From assembly GCF_007830635.1 (NCBI RefSeq), contig NZ_VLLA01000002.1, forward strand, positions 310,001 through 374,000: a stretch of DNA of 64,000 bases, read 5' to 3'. The stretch is from Bradyrhizobium huanghuaihaiense (GTDB lineage Bacteria > Pseudomonadota > Alphaproteobacteria > Rhizobiales > Xanthobacteraceae). Each line of letters opens with the position of its first letter. Positions within the stretch are counted from its first letter, which is position 1. Shown one piece after another: positions 1 to 9,366 of the stretch. The notes under the pieces were generated by a model. It saw only the letters and a list, made by a program, of their open reading frames with translations, was not told where the DNA came from and made no database searches. A program made the position numbers and the translations under genes.

Positions 1-785
1 CCCGCGAAAGCGTGAGCTTGCGGTCGCGCAGCATCGCCTCAACGCCGTGCTCCGCCATGGCATTGGCGATCTCCTCCATCAGCATCACCGCGGACCATTC
101 GTTGCCGCGCGATTTCGCGACATAGACCTCCGGCAGGCCGACGAGGTGATAGCCGACGGTCTCGTAGTAGCGATCGCCGCCGAGCGGCCGCTTGGCCAAC
201 GCAAGACGACACGCCTTGGCGACGGCGAGGGTCATGTTGAGGCCCTGGCTGGTCTTCGCGCCCTTGCGCGCCTGATCGGCGAGACTGCGCCACCGCGCGA
301 TGCCGTGGGCGACGCCGGCGCTTTCGCCTTTCGCAGCGATGGCGCCCGCGTCGAACATCTCGTCCACGATCTGCAAGGCGGCCGCTGAATAGGCTGTCGC
401 CTTCTGCTGATCCATCGGTGGGCTCAGCACGTAGAGCACCGCCTTGTGATTGACGACGGCACGCTTCGTCTGCCGCGGACCACGCTTTCGGGAAGACGCG
501 GTCCCAGCACACGCCGAACGACCGCTCCATGTGCGGATCGGGCTTGGCTTGCGAATAGGTGCGGTCGATCTCGAAGCCGAAATCGGTAATCGTCTTGGCC
601 ACCGCCTTCGGTGGTTGCAGCAGGCTTTCATTCTTGCCGAGGAAACAGAGCACGTGACGCGACTTCACGGACGAAGGCTGCATGTTCGTTTCCCGCTGAG
701 TTGGCGGTTGATCGTCGGCGAAGGCGCGACCGGCCACCACGAAGAGCCCGGCGGCTTTCAGCAGATGTCTGCGAATTGGATCCAT
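1..785 (-). pseudogene. Frameshifted, partial exported protein of unknown function
   Basis: The gene starts at 785 with a twin-arginine-like leader (MDPIRRHLLKAAGLF, then AGRAFA), so export is likely. The frame is protein-like to about residue 108, ending near VFPKAWSAADEA. It then turns into an Arg-rich nonsense frame. The neighbouring minus frame picks up at once with protein-like sequence (AVVNHKAVLYVLSPP) and runs open to the window edge, ending in RDRKLTLSR. One extra base near position 461 would explain the switch. This is either a real frameshift mutation or a sequencing error. The carboxy end lies outside the window. I do not recognise the family and assign no function. Confidence 0.6.
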
Positions 786-824
786 CTCAGCAGGTCCATC
801 CGGGCAAGTTCATGTCAGCAAAAA

Positions 825-851
825 GCCCCCGGCTCGCGGAGAACCGGGGGC
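825..851 (-). terminator. Rho-independent terminator after the 879-1376 gene
   Basis: An 8 bp perfect GC stem (825-832 pairs with 844-851) with an 11 nt loop is followed on the minus strand by a run of T (plus-strand A run 821-824). It sits 27 bases past the stop codon of the minus-strand gene at 879-1376. Confidence 0.7.
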
Positions 852-878
852 GTGTTCCTCATCGGTGGGGAAGGGCAA

Positions 879-1376
879 TCAGCCCTTCGTCATCGTGATG
901 TTGACGCCGCGAATCTCGCCCTTGGAAGAGATCTGCACCGTCTGCTTGGTGCCGTTGGTGCGCAGCGACAGATTGGCGGCGAAGCCGTTGGCCTCGACGA
1001 ACACGTCGATCTGGCCGCCGCCGGCGGTGCCCTGGAGATTGCCGAAGATGTTGCGGCTCGCCTCGCTCCAATTGCCGGAGATGCGGTCGCCCTGGCTCGT
1101 CACGTCGCTGGTGAGGTCGAACTTGTAGCTGTCGGAGGCGCAGTGCAGGGCCTGCTTGAGGTTGAGGCCGCTGCCGGCGACCTTGTAGTCGGCCTTGCAG
1201 CGGATGCGTTCGGTGGACCCATCCGACAGCGAGACCGTGCCGGTGCCGGTCCACGCGCCGTCGAAGCCGGCAAACGGTCCGGACGACTGTGCATGGCTCG
1301 CCGAAACCGAGAAGAGCAGCGCAGCGCCAACGCCGGCCGCAGTGATTGCCAGTCCAGATCGCCCAAAGAATTTCAT
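879..1376 (-). CDS. Small exported protein of unknown function
   Basis: This is a 165-residue protein starting at the ATG at 1376. A Sec-type signal peptide spans about residues 1-30 (MKFFGRSG, a hydrophobic core, then SASHAQ). The mature part is Gly/Ser/Thr-rich with alternating hydrophobic residues (DGAWTGTGTVSLSDGS, RISGNWSE, GFAANLSLRTNGTKQ), as expected for a small beta-barrel or lipocalin-like fold in the periplasm. It contains two cysteines (RIRCKAD, LHCASD). Much longer reading in the same frame upstream is an open-frame artefact of high GC. A terminator follows. The function is unknown to me. Confidence 0.75.
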   Translation of the reverse strand: MKFFGRSGLAITAAGVGAALLFSVSASHAQSSGPFAGFDGAWTGTGTVSLSDGSTERIRCKADYKVAGSGLNLKQALHCASDSYKFDLTSDVTSQGDRISGNWSEASRNIFGNLQGTAGGGQIDVFVEANGFAANLSLRTNGTKQTVQISSKGEIRGVNITMTKG

Positions 1377-1836
1377 CACAAATATCCCGTTTTGGAACGA
1401 CGTCCGTTCAGGGTTAAGGACGTCTCGCCACATCGAAGGTTTAGTGTTCCGAGCCTGTGTCAGGTTCAACGCGCCAGGACCAGAGATGGCGGTCCATCGG
1501 GCGCCGGCGAGGGGCCCGGACCTTGCGATTTGCTGTGTTTCGGCGTGTTTCTGGCCGAAACGGCGGGGCGGAGAGATGCAGCGCTGCAACAGCCGTGCAG
1601 TAAAATGCGAACCTTCTGAATTATGACGTAGTATCAAACCCTTACATCTGCCAATGAAGGTGCGGGGAAGACCTGATTTGGTGGGGACGGCGCCAATTTG
1701 GCCGCATTTGCCAGTGCTTGTGCCTTCTCTGAGGCCGCTACCCTGCGGCGACTTGCCATCAGAACAATCCGTTCCGGTCCTCCGCCCAGTGCTGTCCGGG
1801 ATGGGTGCGATTCTGCCGTCAGAATGAAGGAATACA
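1377..1836. other. Divergent intergenic region, nothing recognised
   Basis: These 460 bases lie between two divergent genes for small exported proteins and must carry both promoters. The stretch 1610-1670 is relatively AT-rich. I see no repeat, RNA gene or convincing protein frame. Confidence 0.4.
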
Positions 1837-2070
1837 ATGCGTAAGCTTCTCGTCGCTCTCACCCTGCTGTCGGCATCCCTTTCGACGGCGGCGTTCGCCC
1901 AGCAAGGGCGCGGCACGGACGCCGAGCAGAAGGCCTGCACGCGCGATGTGCAGAAGTTCTGCCGTCCGGTCATCGACCAGGGCGATTTCACCATCCTGGC
2001 CTGCCTGAAGGAGAACCGGGCCAAGATCTCACAGGCCTGCGACCAGGTCCTGAAGAACCACAACCAGTAA
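1837..2070 (+). CDS. Small cysteine-rich exported protein
   Basis: A 77-residue protein with a clear signal peptide (MRKLLVALTLLSASLSTAAFA) and a mature part of about 56 residues carrying four cysteines (QKACTRDVQKFC, ILACLKEN, SQACDQV). The spacing resembles the short Cys-rich repeat proteins common in rhizobia, so disulfide bonding in the periplasm is likely. A good Shine-Dalgarno (GAAGGA) lies a few bases before the ATG. A strong terminator follows directly, so this is a single-gene unit. The function is unknown. Confidence 0.8.
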   Translation: MRKLLVALTLLSASLSTAAFAQQGRGTDAEQKACTRDVQKFCRPVIDQGDFTILACLKENRAKISQACDQVLKNHNQ

Positions 2071-2092
2071 GCTCGGCCACTGGCCCACCCAA

Positions 2093-2115
2093 GGCGGCCC
2101 CCGGGCCGCCTTTTT
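2093..2115 (+). terminator. Rho-independent terminator
   Basis: A perfect 8 bp GC stem (2093-2100 with 2103-2110) with a 2 nt loop is followed by five T. It lies 23 bases past the stop of the Cys-rich protein and separates it from hpnC. Confidence 0.85.
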
Positions 2116-2263
2116 CGGGCCGGATCCGGGAAGGGCAGCCATCGAGAGCAGGATTGGTTTTGCGGCCGTATTCCCCTATATGGGGGCCGCGGCGGCATCG
2201 CCGGCATGAGCCCGCGCGTGCGAAAAAGCCCTTCCTGTCCAAACGATTGTAAACCAGCCCTCG

Positions 2264-3148
2264 ATGACCTCTGCGAGCGAATTGCGATCCGGCAAAGGTG
2301 ACCGCGACGAGAATTTTCCCGTCGCGTCCTGGATCATTCATCCGCGTCATCGCGCCCTGATCCTGGCCTATTACAATTTCGTCCGCACCGCCGACGACAT
2401 CGCCGACCACGCCACGCTGCCGCCCGACCAGAAGCTCGCTTATCTCGACCTGCTCGAGGCGGAACTGCTCGGCAAGGGCGACACCCAGCTTGAGGCCGTC
2501 ACGCTGCGCCGTGCGCTGGCCGAGCGCGGCATGGCGCCGCGCCACGCGCTCGACGTGCTGATCGCGTTCCGCATGGACGTGACCAAGCTGCGCTACGAGA
2601 CCTGGGACGAGGTCATCCACTATTGCCGCTATTCGGCGATGCCGGTCGGCCGCTTCATGCTCGACGTCCACGGTGAGAGCACCTCGACCTGGGCCGCCTC
2701 CGATGCGCTCTGCGCAGGCCTCCAGATCAACAATCACCTGCAGGATTGCGGCAAGGATTTCCGCGAGCTCAACCGCGTCTATCTCCCGCGCGACGCGCTG
2801 GCCGCGAGCGGCGCCTCGGTCGAGCAGCTTGGGCTTGCGCAATCGCCGCCGGCGATGCTGGCCTGCCTGCAGTCGCTCGCCGCGCGTAACGAGGCGCTGC
2901 TCGACGAGGGCAGGTCGTTGAGCGCGGAGATCCGCGATTTCCGCCTCGGGGTCGACGTCGCAGTGATCCAGGCCTATGCCGACCGCATCGTGCGCCTCCT
3001 GAAGGTGCGCGATCCCTTGCGCGAGCGCGTGCATCTGAACAAGTTCGAGCTTCTCACCTTCAGCCTCGCCGGCATGATCGGCGAAGTCGGCCGCCGCGCG
3101 ATCGGACGCAAGGCCATAACCAGACCGGGGACTGCACATGACGCTTGA
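2264..3148 (+). CDS. hpnC: Hydroxysqualene synthase HpnC
   Basis: A trans-prenyltransferase-like protein of the squalene/phytoene synthase family, 294 residues. In the three-step HpnCDE route, HpnC converts presqualene diphosphate to hydroxysqualene. The first Asp-rich motif is TADDIADH (D44, D45, D48). The second is NNHLQDCGKD (D161, D165), with Cys and Gly where HpnD has an acidic run, which fits the HpnC branch. It is the first gene of the hopanoid operon; its stop overlaps hpnD by 11 bases. The start has no clear Shine-Dalgarno, but the usual N-terminal sequence begins soon after, so a shorter start is unlikely. Confidence 0.93.
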   Translation: MTSASELRSGKGDRDENFPVASWIIHPRHRALILAYYNFVRTADDIADHATLPPDQKLAYLDLLEAELLGKGDTQLEAVTLRRALAERGMAPRHALDVLIAFRMDVTKLRYETWDEVIHYCRYSAMPVGRFMLDVHGESTSTWAASDALCAGLQINNHLQDCGKDFRELNRVYLPRDALAASGASVEQLGLAQSPPAMLACLQSLAARNEALLDEGRSLSAEIRDFRLGVDVAVIQAYADRIVRLLKVRDPLRERVHLNKFELLTFSLAGMIGEVGRRAIGRKAITRPGTAHDA

Positions 3149-3977
3149 GGCGGCCACGCCCGGCGCCAGTTATGGCTCGACCGCATCCGGCAGCTCGTTC
3201 TATGCCGCGATGCGCATCCTGCCGCACGACCAGCGCGAAGCGATGTTCCAGATCTACAGCTTCTGCCGCCAGGTCGACGACATCGCCGATTCCGACGGTC
3301 CGCGCGACGAGCGGCTCGCTGCGCTCCAGCAATGGCGTAACGACATCGACGCGCTCTACCAGGGCAATCCGCCGCCGCGGCTGAAGGACTACGTCGCCTC
3401 GGTGAAGACCTTCGCCCTCAAGCGCGAGGATTTCCTGGCCATCGTCGACGGCATGGAGATGGACGTGCCGCAGGACATCCGCGCGCCCGACATGGCGACG
3501 CTGGATCTCTATTGCGATCGCGTCGCCAGCGCCGTGGGGCGGCTGTCGGTGCGCGTGTTCGGCATGCCGGAAGAAGACGGCATACTGCTCGCCTACCATC
3601 TCGGCCGCGCGCTTCAGCTCACCAACATCCTGCGCGACATCGACGAGGACGCAGGCCTCGGCCGGCTCTATCTGCCGCGCGAGGCGCTGCTGCATGCCGG
3701 CATCACCTCCAATGATCCGAACCGTGTGATCGCCGAGCGCGCGCTGCCGAAGGTCTGTGTGCCGCTGACGCAGCGCGCGAAGATGCATTTCGAGAAGTCG
3801 GACGAGATCATGAACCGCAACAAGCGCCGCGCCGTGCGCGCGCCGCGGATCATGTCGAAATACTATCATTCCATTCTGGACCTCCTGATCGCGCGCGGTT
3901 TCAACGCGCCGCGCGAGCCGGTGCGTGTGTCGAAGATCACACGCATCCTGATCCTGCTCCGTTACGCTTTCATCTGA
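3138..3977 (+). CDS. hpnD: Presqualene diphosphate synthase HpnD
   Basis: A 279-residue member of the squalene/phytoene synthase family. HpnD joins two farnesyl diphosphates to presqualene diphosphate. Both metal-binding motifs are intact: QVDDIADSD (D47, D48, D51) and NILRDIDEDAG (R166, D167, D169, E170, D171). It sits between hpnC and hpnE with overlaps on both sides (11 bases with hpnC; a TGATG stop/start overlap with hpnE), so translation is coupled. The carboxy end is basic (RVSKITRILILLRYAFI), compatible with membrane contact. Confidence 0.94.
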   Translation: MTLEAATPGASYGSTASGSSFYAAMRILPHDQREAMFQIYSFCRQVDDIADSDGPRDERLAALQQWRNDIDALYQGNPPPRLKDYVASVKTFALKREDFLAIVDGMEMDVPQDIRAPDMATLDLYCDRVASAVGRLSVRVFGMPEEDGILLAYHLGRALQLTNILRDIDEDAGLGRLYLPREALLHAGITSNDPNRVIAERALPKVCVPLTQRAKMHFEKSDEIMNRNKRRAVRAPRIMSKYYHSILDLLIARGFNAPREPVRVSKITRILILLRYAFI

Positions 3978-5233
3978 TGCAAAACACAGCTCACATCATC
4001 GGTGCTGGAATTTCCGGCCTCTCCGCCGCCGTGCGGCTCGCCAATGCCGGCTTCAAGGTCGCCGTGCACGAGGCGACGCACCAGGCCGGCGGCCGCTGCC
4101 GCTCCTATTTCGACGGCGCCACCAATCTCACCATCGACAACGGCAATCATCTGCTGCTGTCGGGCAACAGCCACGCACGCGCCTATGCGCGCGCAATCGG
4201 CACCGAGGCGGGACTCGTCGGGCCGGATCGCGCACAATTTCCGTTCGTCGACATCAAGACCGGGCAGCGCTGGCAGATCGATCTCGGCGATGGACGATGG
4301 CCGACCTGGGTGCTCGACGAAGGCCGCCGCGTGCCCGACACCGGCCTCACCGATTATCTCAAGCTGGCGCCGCTGGTCTGGGCGTCGGAGGAGACGCTGG
4401 TCGGCAAGTCCATTCCGACCGAAGGCATCCTCTACCAGCGCCTGGTGCAGCCGCTGCTGCTCGCGGCGCTCAACGTCGATCCGCCCGAGGGATCGGCCGG
4501 GCTTGCCGGTGCGATCGTGCGCGAGACGCTGCTTGCGGGCGGGAAGGCCTGCCGTCCCCTGATCGCGCGCGACGGTCTCAGCGCCGTGCTGATCGAGCCG
4601 GCGGTGAAGTTCTTGGCTGAGCGTGGCCACACCGTTCAGCTCGGCCATGAGCTGCGTTCGTTCGTCAGCACCGACGGCAAGGTGACCGCGCTGAACTTCG
4701 GCGGCGAGGATGTGATCCAGCTCGGTGCAGGTGACGTCATTGTGATGGCAGTGCCGCCGCGCGCGGCAGCTAGCCTGCTGCCGGGCCTGAAGACGCCGAC
4801 CGAATTCCGCGCCATCGTGAATGCGCATTTCCGTTTTGAGCCGCCGCCGGGCTCGGCGCCGATCCTCGGCGTGATCGGCGGCGTCGTGGAATGGCTGTTC
4901 GCGTTCCCGAACCGGCTCTCGGTGACCATCAGCAACGGCGACCGTCTCGTCGACATGCCGCGCGAGGAACTCGCGCAGGCGATCTGGAACGACGTCTGCA
5001 AGGCGGGCGGTGTCTCCGGTGAGCTGCCCCCTTGGCAGATCGTGCGCGAACGCCGCGCCACATTTGCGGCGACGCCTGCTCAGAATGCCCTGCGTCCCGG
5101 GCCGGTCACGGCGCTGAAAAACCTGTTCCTCGCCGGCGACTGGACTGCTACGGGATTGCCGGCAACCATCGAGGGATCGGTCCGGTCCGGTGACCGCGCC
5201 GCCGATCTGGTTCTGGCCGCCAAAGGATCCTGA
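3977..5233 (+). CDS. hpnE: Hydroxysqualene dehydroxylase HpnE
   Basis: A 418-residue FAD-dependent amine-oxidase-fold protein. It reduces hydroxysqualene to squalene, the last step before cyclisation. The dinucleotide-binding motif is at the N terminus (IIGAGISGLSAA, glycines 9, 11, 14), followed by the GGR motif (QAGGRCRS). The C terminus has the second FAD-contact region (LFLAGDWTATGLPATIEG). The ATG overlaps the hpnD stop by one base. This gene order, C-D-E then shc, is the standard hopanoid cluster order. Confidence 0.93.
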   Translation: MQNTAHIIGAGISGLSAAVRLANAGFKVAVHEATHQAGGRCRSYFDGATNLTIDNGNHLLLSGNSHARAYARAIGTEAGLVGPDRAQFPFVDIKTGQRWQIDLGDGRWPTWVLDEGRRVPDTGLTDYLKLAPLVWASEETLVGKSIPTEGILYQRLVQPLLLAALNVDPPEGSAGLAGAIVRETLLAGGKACRPLIARDGLSAVLIEPAVKFLAERGHTVQLGHELRSFVSTDGKVTALNFGGEDVIQLGAGDVIVMAVPPRAAASLLPGLKTPTEFRAIVNAHFRFEPPPGSAPILGVIGGVVEWLFAFPNRLSVTISNGDRLVDMPREELAQAIWNDVCKAGGVSGELPPWQIVRERRATFAATPAQNALRPGPVTALKNLFLAGDWTATGLPATIEGSVRSGDRAADLVLAAKGS

Positions 5234-5252
5234 AAAGCGGCCCTGACGGGCA

Positions 5253-7250
5253 ATGTCCCGGTCAACTTTCAATCGACTATCGGAGCAATCGAGCGACATG
5301 GATTCCGTGAACGCGACCAGCCGCGAAGCTTTGGAATCGAGCATTGCATCGGCGACGCAAGGCGTCCTCGGCTTCCAGCAAGCCGACGGCCATTGGGTGT
5401 TCGAGCTCGAGGCCGATTGCACGATTCCGGCCGAGTACATCCTGCTGCGCCACTATCTCGCCGAGCCGGTCGACACCGTGCTCGAGGCCAAGATCGGCAA
5501 TTATCTGCGTCGCGTGCAGGGCGCCCATGGCGGCTGGCCCCTCGTGCATGACGGCGAGTTCGACATGAGCGCCAGCGTGAAGGCGTACTTCGCGCTGAAG
5601 ATGATCGGCGACTCCGTCGATGCCCCGCACATGGTGCGCGCGCGCGAGGCGATCCACGCCCGCGGCGGCGCGATCAACAGCAACGTCTTCACCCGCTTCC
5701 TGCTCGCGACGTTCGGCGTCGTGAGCTGGCGCGCGGTGCCGGTGCTGCCGATCGAGATCGTGCTGCTGCCGTTCTGGTCGCCGTTCCATCTCAACAAGAT
5801 CTCCTACTGGGCGCGCACCACCATGGTGCCGCTGATGGTGATCGCCGCGCTGAAGCCGCGCGCGAGGAATCCGAAGGGCGTCGGCATCGACGAGTTGTTC
5901 CTGCAGGATCCGCGCTCGATCGGCATGACCGCGAAGGCGCCGCACCAGAGCATGGCCTGGTTCCTGCTGTTTCGTTCGCTCGATGCGATCCTGCGCGTGA
6001 TCGAGCCGCTGTTTCCGAAGAGCCTGCGCAAGCGCGCGATCGACGCCGCGCTCGCCTTCACCGAGGAGCGGCTCAACGGCGAGGACGGCATGGGCGCGAT
6101 CTATCCGCCGATGGCCAACATCGTCATGATGTACGACGCGCTCGGCAAGGACGAGAACTTCCCGCCGCGCGCGATCACGCGCCGCGGCATCGACAAGCTG
6201 CTCGTGATCGGCGACGACGAAGCCTATTGCCAGCCCTGCGTCTCGCCGGTGTGGGACACGACGCTGACCGCGCACGCGCTGCTGGAAGCCGGCGGCGACA
6301 AGGCGGTGCCTGCGGCGAAGCAGGGCCTCGACTGGCTGATCCCGAGGCAGGAGCTCGAGGTGAAGGGCGACTGGGCGGCGAAGCGGCCCGACGTTCGCCC
6401 CGGCGGCTGGGCCTTCCAGTACAACAATGCGCATTACCCCGATCTCGACGACACCGCCGTGGTGGTGATGTCGATGGACCGCATGCGCCGCGAGCACGGT
6501 GCGACCGGCTATGATGCCGCGATCGCCCGCGGCCGGGAGTGGATCGAGGGCATGCAGAGCGACGACGGCGGCTGGGCCGCCTTCGACGTCAACAACCTCG
6601 AATATTACCTCAACAACATCCCGTTCTCGGACCATGGCGCGCTGCTCGATCCGCCGACCGAGGACGTCACCGCGCGCTGCATCTCGATGCTGGCCCAGCT
6701 CGGCGAGACCGAGAAGACCAGCAAGCACGTCGCCGACGGCGTCGCCTACCTCAGGAAGACCCAGCACCCCGAGGGGTCCTGGTACGGCCGCTGGGGCATG
6801 AACTTCATCTATGGAACCTGGTCGGTGGTCTGCGCCCTCAACATGGCCGGCGTCCGCCACGACGACCCCATGATCCGGAAAGCCGCTGACTGGCTGGCCT
6901 CGATCCAGAACGACGACGGTGGCTGGGGCGAGGACGCCGTCAGCTACCGCCTGGACTACAAGGGCTGGGAAGCCGCCCCCTCGACCGCCTCGCAAACGGC
7001 ATGGGCCTTGCTTGCCCTGATGGCGGCAGGCGAGGTTGATCACCCGGCCGTCGCCCGCGGGGTGGAGTACCTGATTGCAACACAGAACGAAAAAGGACTG
7101 TGGGACGAGCAGCGGTATACCGCCACAGGCTTCCCCCGCGTGTTCTATCTACGGTATCATGGTTACCCAAAGTTCTTTCCGCTGTGGGCGTTGGCGCGGT
7201 ATCGGAACTTGCGGAACACCAACAGCAGGGTGGTAGGGGTCGGAATGTGA
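5253..7250 (+). CDS. shc: Squalene-hopene cyclase
   Basis: A 665-residue prokaryotic squalene cyclase, the central hopanoid enzyme, a monotopic membrane protein that makes hopene/hopanol from squalene. The catalytic DXDD motif is DLDDTAV, with D397, D399 and D400. Several QW repeats are visible (for example GFQQADGHWVFELE, MQSDDGGWAAF, IQNDDGGWGED). Length fits the family (about 630-720). A second in-frame ATG at 5298 (MDSVNATSREALESS) is also a possible start and would shorten the protein by 15 residues. It overlaps hpnG. Confidence 0.95.
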   Translation: MSRSTFNRLSEQSSDMDSVNATSREALESSIASATQGVLGFQQADGHWVFELEADCTIPAEYILLRHYLAEPVDTVLEAKIGNYLRRVQGAHGGWPLVHDGEFDMSASVKAYFALKMIGDSVDAPHMVRAREAIHARGGAINSNVFTRFLLATFGVVSWRAVPVLPIEIVLLPFWSPFHLNKISYWARTTMVPLMVIAALKPRARNPKGVGIDELFLQDPRSIGMTAKAPHQSMAWFLLFRSLDAILRVIEPLFPKSLRKRAIDAALAFTEERLNGEDGMGAIYPPMANIVMMYDALGKDENFPPRAITRRGIDKLLVIGDDEAYCQPCVSPVWDTTLTAHALLEAGGDKAVPAAKQGLDWLIPRQELEVKGDWAAKRPDVRPGGWAFQYNNAHYPDLDDTAVVVMSMDRMRREHGATGYDAAIARGREWIEGMQSDDGGWAAFDVNNLEYYLNNIPFSDHGALLDPPTEDVTARCISMLAQLGETEKTSKHVADGVAYLRKTQHPEGSWYGRWGMNFIYGTWSVVCALNMAGVRHDDPMIRKAADWLASIQNDDGGWGEDAVSYRLDYKGWEAAPSTASQTAWALLALMAAGEVDHPAVARGVEYLIATQNEKGLWDEQRYTATGFPRVFYLRYHGYPKFFPLWALARYRNLRNTNSRVVGVGM

Positions 7251-7996
7251 CTTTGGGGACGGGGGACTATATTACCGCGGGTAATGCCATCGACCCGCGG
7301 CCGATACTGATCGTGACCGGATTGGTGCAGGAGGCCCGTATTGCGGCCGGTCCTGGCATGGCGGTCATCTGTTCGTCCAGCAGCCCGGCCCAGTTGCGGG
7401 CGCTGCTGACGGTGGTGGACCCTGAAACGATTCGCGGCGTGATCTCGTTCGGCGTGGCCGGCGGGCTCGACCCGACGCTGCGCTCCGGCGACGTCGTGCT
7501 GGCGACCGAGGTGCTGTCCGGCGACACCCGCTGGGCCGCCGGCCTGTCGCTCGGCGACGACCTGATCGAGCGCCTGACCTCGGGCCGCCGCCGCGTGGTG
7601 CGCGGCAGCCTCGCCGGCGCCGAGGAGGTGGTCACGAAGCGGTCCTGCAAGGCGGCGCTGCACTCCGAAACCGGAGCCTCCGCCGTCGATATGGAAAGCC
7701 ACATCGCGGCGGCCTACGCCGCCGAGGCCGGGCTGCCCTTCGCCGCGGTCCGCGTCATCAGCGACCCCGCCCACCGCGCGCTGCCCGCGCTCGCCCGCGC
7801 CGCGATCAAGCCGAACGGCCAGATCGACCTCGCCGCGGTGCTGCGTGGCATCGTCCGCAACCCGGCAACGCTGCATGCGCTGGTCTCGACCGGCATCGAC
7901 TTCAACCGCGCGCTGCGCTCACTGCGCGGCTGCCGCGACTATCTGATCGGCACTGAACTCGTCGACAGCGAGGCTTTGGTCTCCAAGGCGGCCTGA
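7247..7996 (+). CDS. hpnG: Adenosylhopane nucleosidase HpnG
   Basis: A nucleoside-phosphorylase-fold protein of 249 residues. HpnG removes adenine from adenosylhopane to give ribosylhopane (phosphoribohopane route). The family signature region SGDVVLATEV and the purine-binding motif ASAVDMESHIAA are visible; D and E of VDMES are the usual base and ribose contacts. I chose the GTG at 7247, which overlaps the shc stop (ATGTGA), over earlier in-frame starts that lie inside shc. The gene ends just before a strong hairpin terminator and, in this genome, before the sugar-transport module that separates it from hpnH. Confidence 0.88.
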   Translation: MTLGTGDYITAGNAIDPRPILIVTGLVQEARIAAGPGMAVICSSSSPAQLRALLTVVDPETIRGVISFGVAGGLDPTLRSGDVVLATEVLSGDTRWAAGLSLGDDLIERLTSGRRRVVRGSLAGAEEVVTKRSCKAALHSETGASAVDMESHIAAAYAAEAGLPFAAVRVISDPAHRALPALARAAIKPNGQIDLAAVLRGIVRNPATLHALVSTGIDFNRALRSLRGCRDYLIGTELVDSEALVSKAA

Positions 7997-8015
7997 TCTC
8001 TTGATGCGATAAAAC

Positions 8016-8050
8016 AAAAGGCCCGGTCATCATTGGCGACCGGGCCTTTT
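8016..8050. terminator. Bidirectional terminator, left copy of the island-flanking hairpin
   Basis: A perfect 13 bp stem (8016-8028 with 8038-8050; AAAAGGCCCGGTC) and a 9 nt loop, with A on one flank and T on the other, so it works for hpnG on the plus strand and the ROK gene on the minus strand. A close copy lies at 14885-14919 next to hpnH. Confidence 0.85.
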
Positions 8051-8066
8051 GCGTTTTGGTGCATGC

Positions 8067-9335
8067 TCACTCGGTCGCCTCCATGCGGTTTCGGTCCACG
8101 ACCCACAAGGTCCGTCGCACCATGCCCTCGACGATTGCCGCCGATTCGCTCGGACGCAGATAGATCGCCGTGGACTTGAGCAGCCATGGCAACACCGCTT
8201 GCTCGAGCCGCTCCTCATAGGCGCGGCGCATCATGTCAAATGCCTGCAGGCCGGGTCCCGCCAGGATCACATGGTGTGGGCGCAGCACCGATATCGTTGC
8301 CGCGACCGCCTCGGCAAGCGCGCGACCTGCCTGCTGGAAGACGTGCTCGAGACGGGGATCGCCGCTCCGCGCTCGCTCGCGCAGGAGGGCCATCTGCGCC
8401 TCGGAGGGCTGTTGCGCCGCCGCCGGCGGCAAGTCGAGAAAGGTGCGAGCGTCGCGGTAGAGCGCATAGTCGGCGAGATGGGCCTCGATGCAGCCGCGCT
8501 GGCCGCAGCGGCATTGCGGCCCGTTCGATCCCAATTTGATATGGCCAATCTCGCTGCCGGCGCCGGCGCCCCAGCGCGCTTCGCCGTCGACAACGACGCC
8601 CATGCCGACGCCGTGGCCGACCATGATCGTGGCCGAGAGGCCCTGCGCCAGTGACGGCTCCGCGGCGGTGAGGGCGAGCGCAACCGCGACAGCGTCATTC
8701 GCCATCACGACTTCGGCGTCGAAAGCCTGGCGCACCGGCTTCACCAGATCGACATCGGTGACGGACAGCGCCGGACTCCAAAGATGCCGGCCGGTGTCCG
8801 CGTTCACGATGCCTTGGAGGGCAATCCCTATTCCCAACAGGCGATGGCGCGGTGTGGCCGTCGCCTCGAGCATCGTATCGATCTGCGCAATCACGAGATC
8901 GCACAACGCGCCCGTATCGAGAGCCCGCGTCGCGATTTCGAGCCGCGATTGCGCCAGGCCGGAGCCGCTGAAATCCGCGATCAGTGTTTCAATCAGATTC
9001 ATGCGGAGCGAGACCGCGATGATGCGGCCGAACTCCGGGTTCAGGGTCAGCAGCACGGCCGGCCGGCCACGGCGGCGGCCGTTCAGCCCGTCCGCATCGT
9101 CTTCGTCCGCGTCGTCGGACCATGAGGTTGCCGCCGTTTCGGTCTCGCACAGCAGCTCTTCCGCGATCAGTCTCGACGTCAAGCCAGACACGGCGGGGAA
9201 GCTCAATCCCGTGCTCCGGGCGAGCTCCACACGCGGTAACGGCCCCTGGCGTCGCAAGACCTCTACGAGGCGGCCGCGATTCGAGCCGCGGGACATGCCT
9301 GAAATACGTTTCGGGGGCTCAATTTGGTCAGCCAT
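8067..9335 (-). CDS. ROK-family transcriptional regulator
   Basis: A 422-residue protein with an N-terminal winged helix-turn-helix (about residues 20-65; RGRLVEVLRRQGPLPRVELARST) and a sugar-kinase-like ROK domain. The zinc-binding ROK signature CRCGQRGCIEAH is intact. The kinase-like glycine motif near GAGAGSEIGH is the usual substrate contact. An acidic insert (SWSDDADEDDADG) sits between the two domains. It is transcribed away from an ABC sugar importer, so it probably represses that operon until a sugar ligand binds. The start ATG at 9335 lies 10 bases from an inverted repeat suited as its operator. Confidence 0.88.
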   Translation of the reverse strand: MADQIEPPKRISGMSRGSNRGRLVEVLRRQGPLPRVELARSTGLSFPAVSGLTSRLIAEELLCETETAATSWSDDADEDDADGLNGRRRGRPAVLLTLNPEFGRIIAVSLRMNLIETLIADFSGSGLAQSRLEIATRALDTGALCDLVIAQIDTMLEATATPRHRLLGIGIALQGIVNADTGRHLWSPALSVTDVDLVKPVRQAFDAEVVMANDAVAVALALTAAEPSLAQGLSATIMVGHGVGMGVVVDGEARWGAGAGSEIGHIKLGSNGPQCRCGQRGCIEAHLADYALYRDARTFLDLPPAAAQQPSEAQMALLRERARSGDPRLEHVFQQAGRALAEAVAATISVLRPHHVILAGPGLQAFDMMRRAYEERLEQAVLPWLLKSTAIYLRPSESAAIVEGMVRRTLWVVDRNRMEATE

Positions 9336-9344
9336 GTTGTCTCT

Positions 9345-9366
9345 TTAATTCAGTAGGTGAAATTAA
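9345..9366. promoter_or_regulatory. Candidate ROK operator
   Basis: TTAATT and AATTAA arms separated by 10 bases form an AT-rich inverted repeat in the divergent promoter region, next to the ROK start codon. AT-rich palindromes next to their own gene are typical of ROK regulators. Only one copy was seen, so this is an inference. Confidence 0.35.

Noticed and set aside
5277..7043. Minus-strand open frame opposite shc
   Set aside because: It is an antisense shadow of squalene-hopene cyclase, with no family-like motifs.
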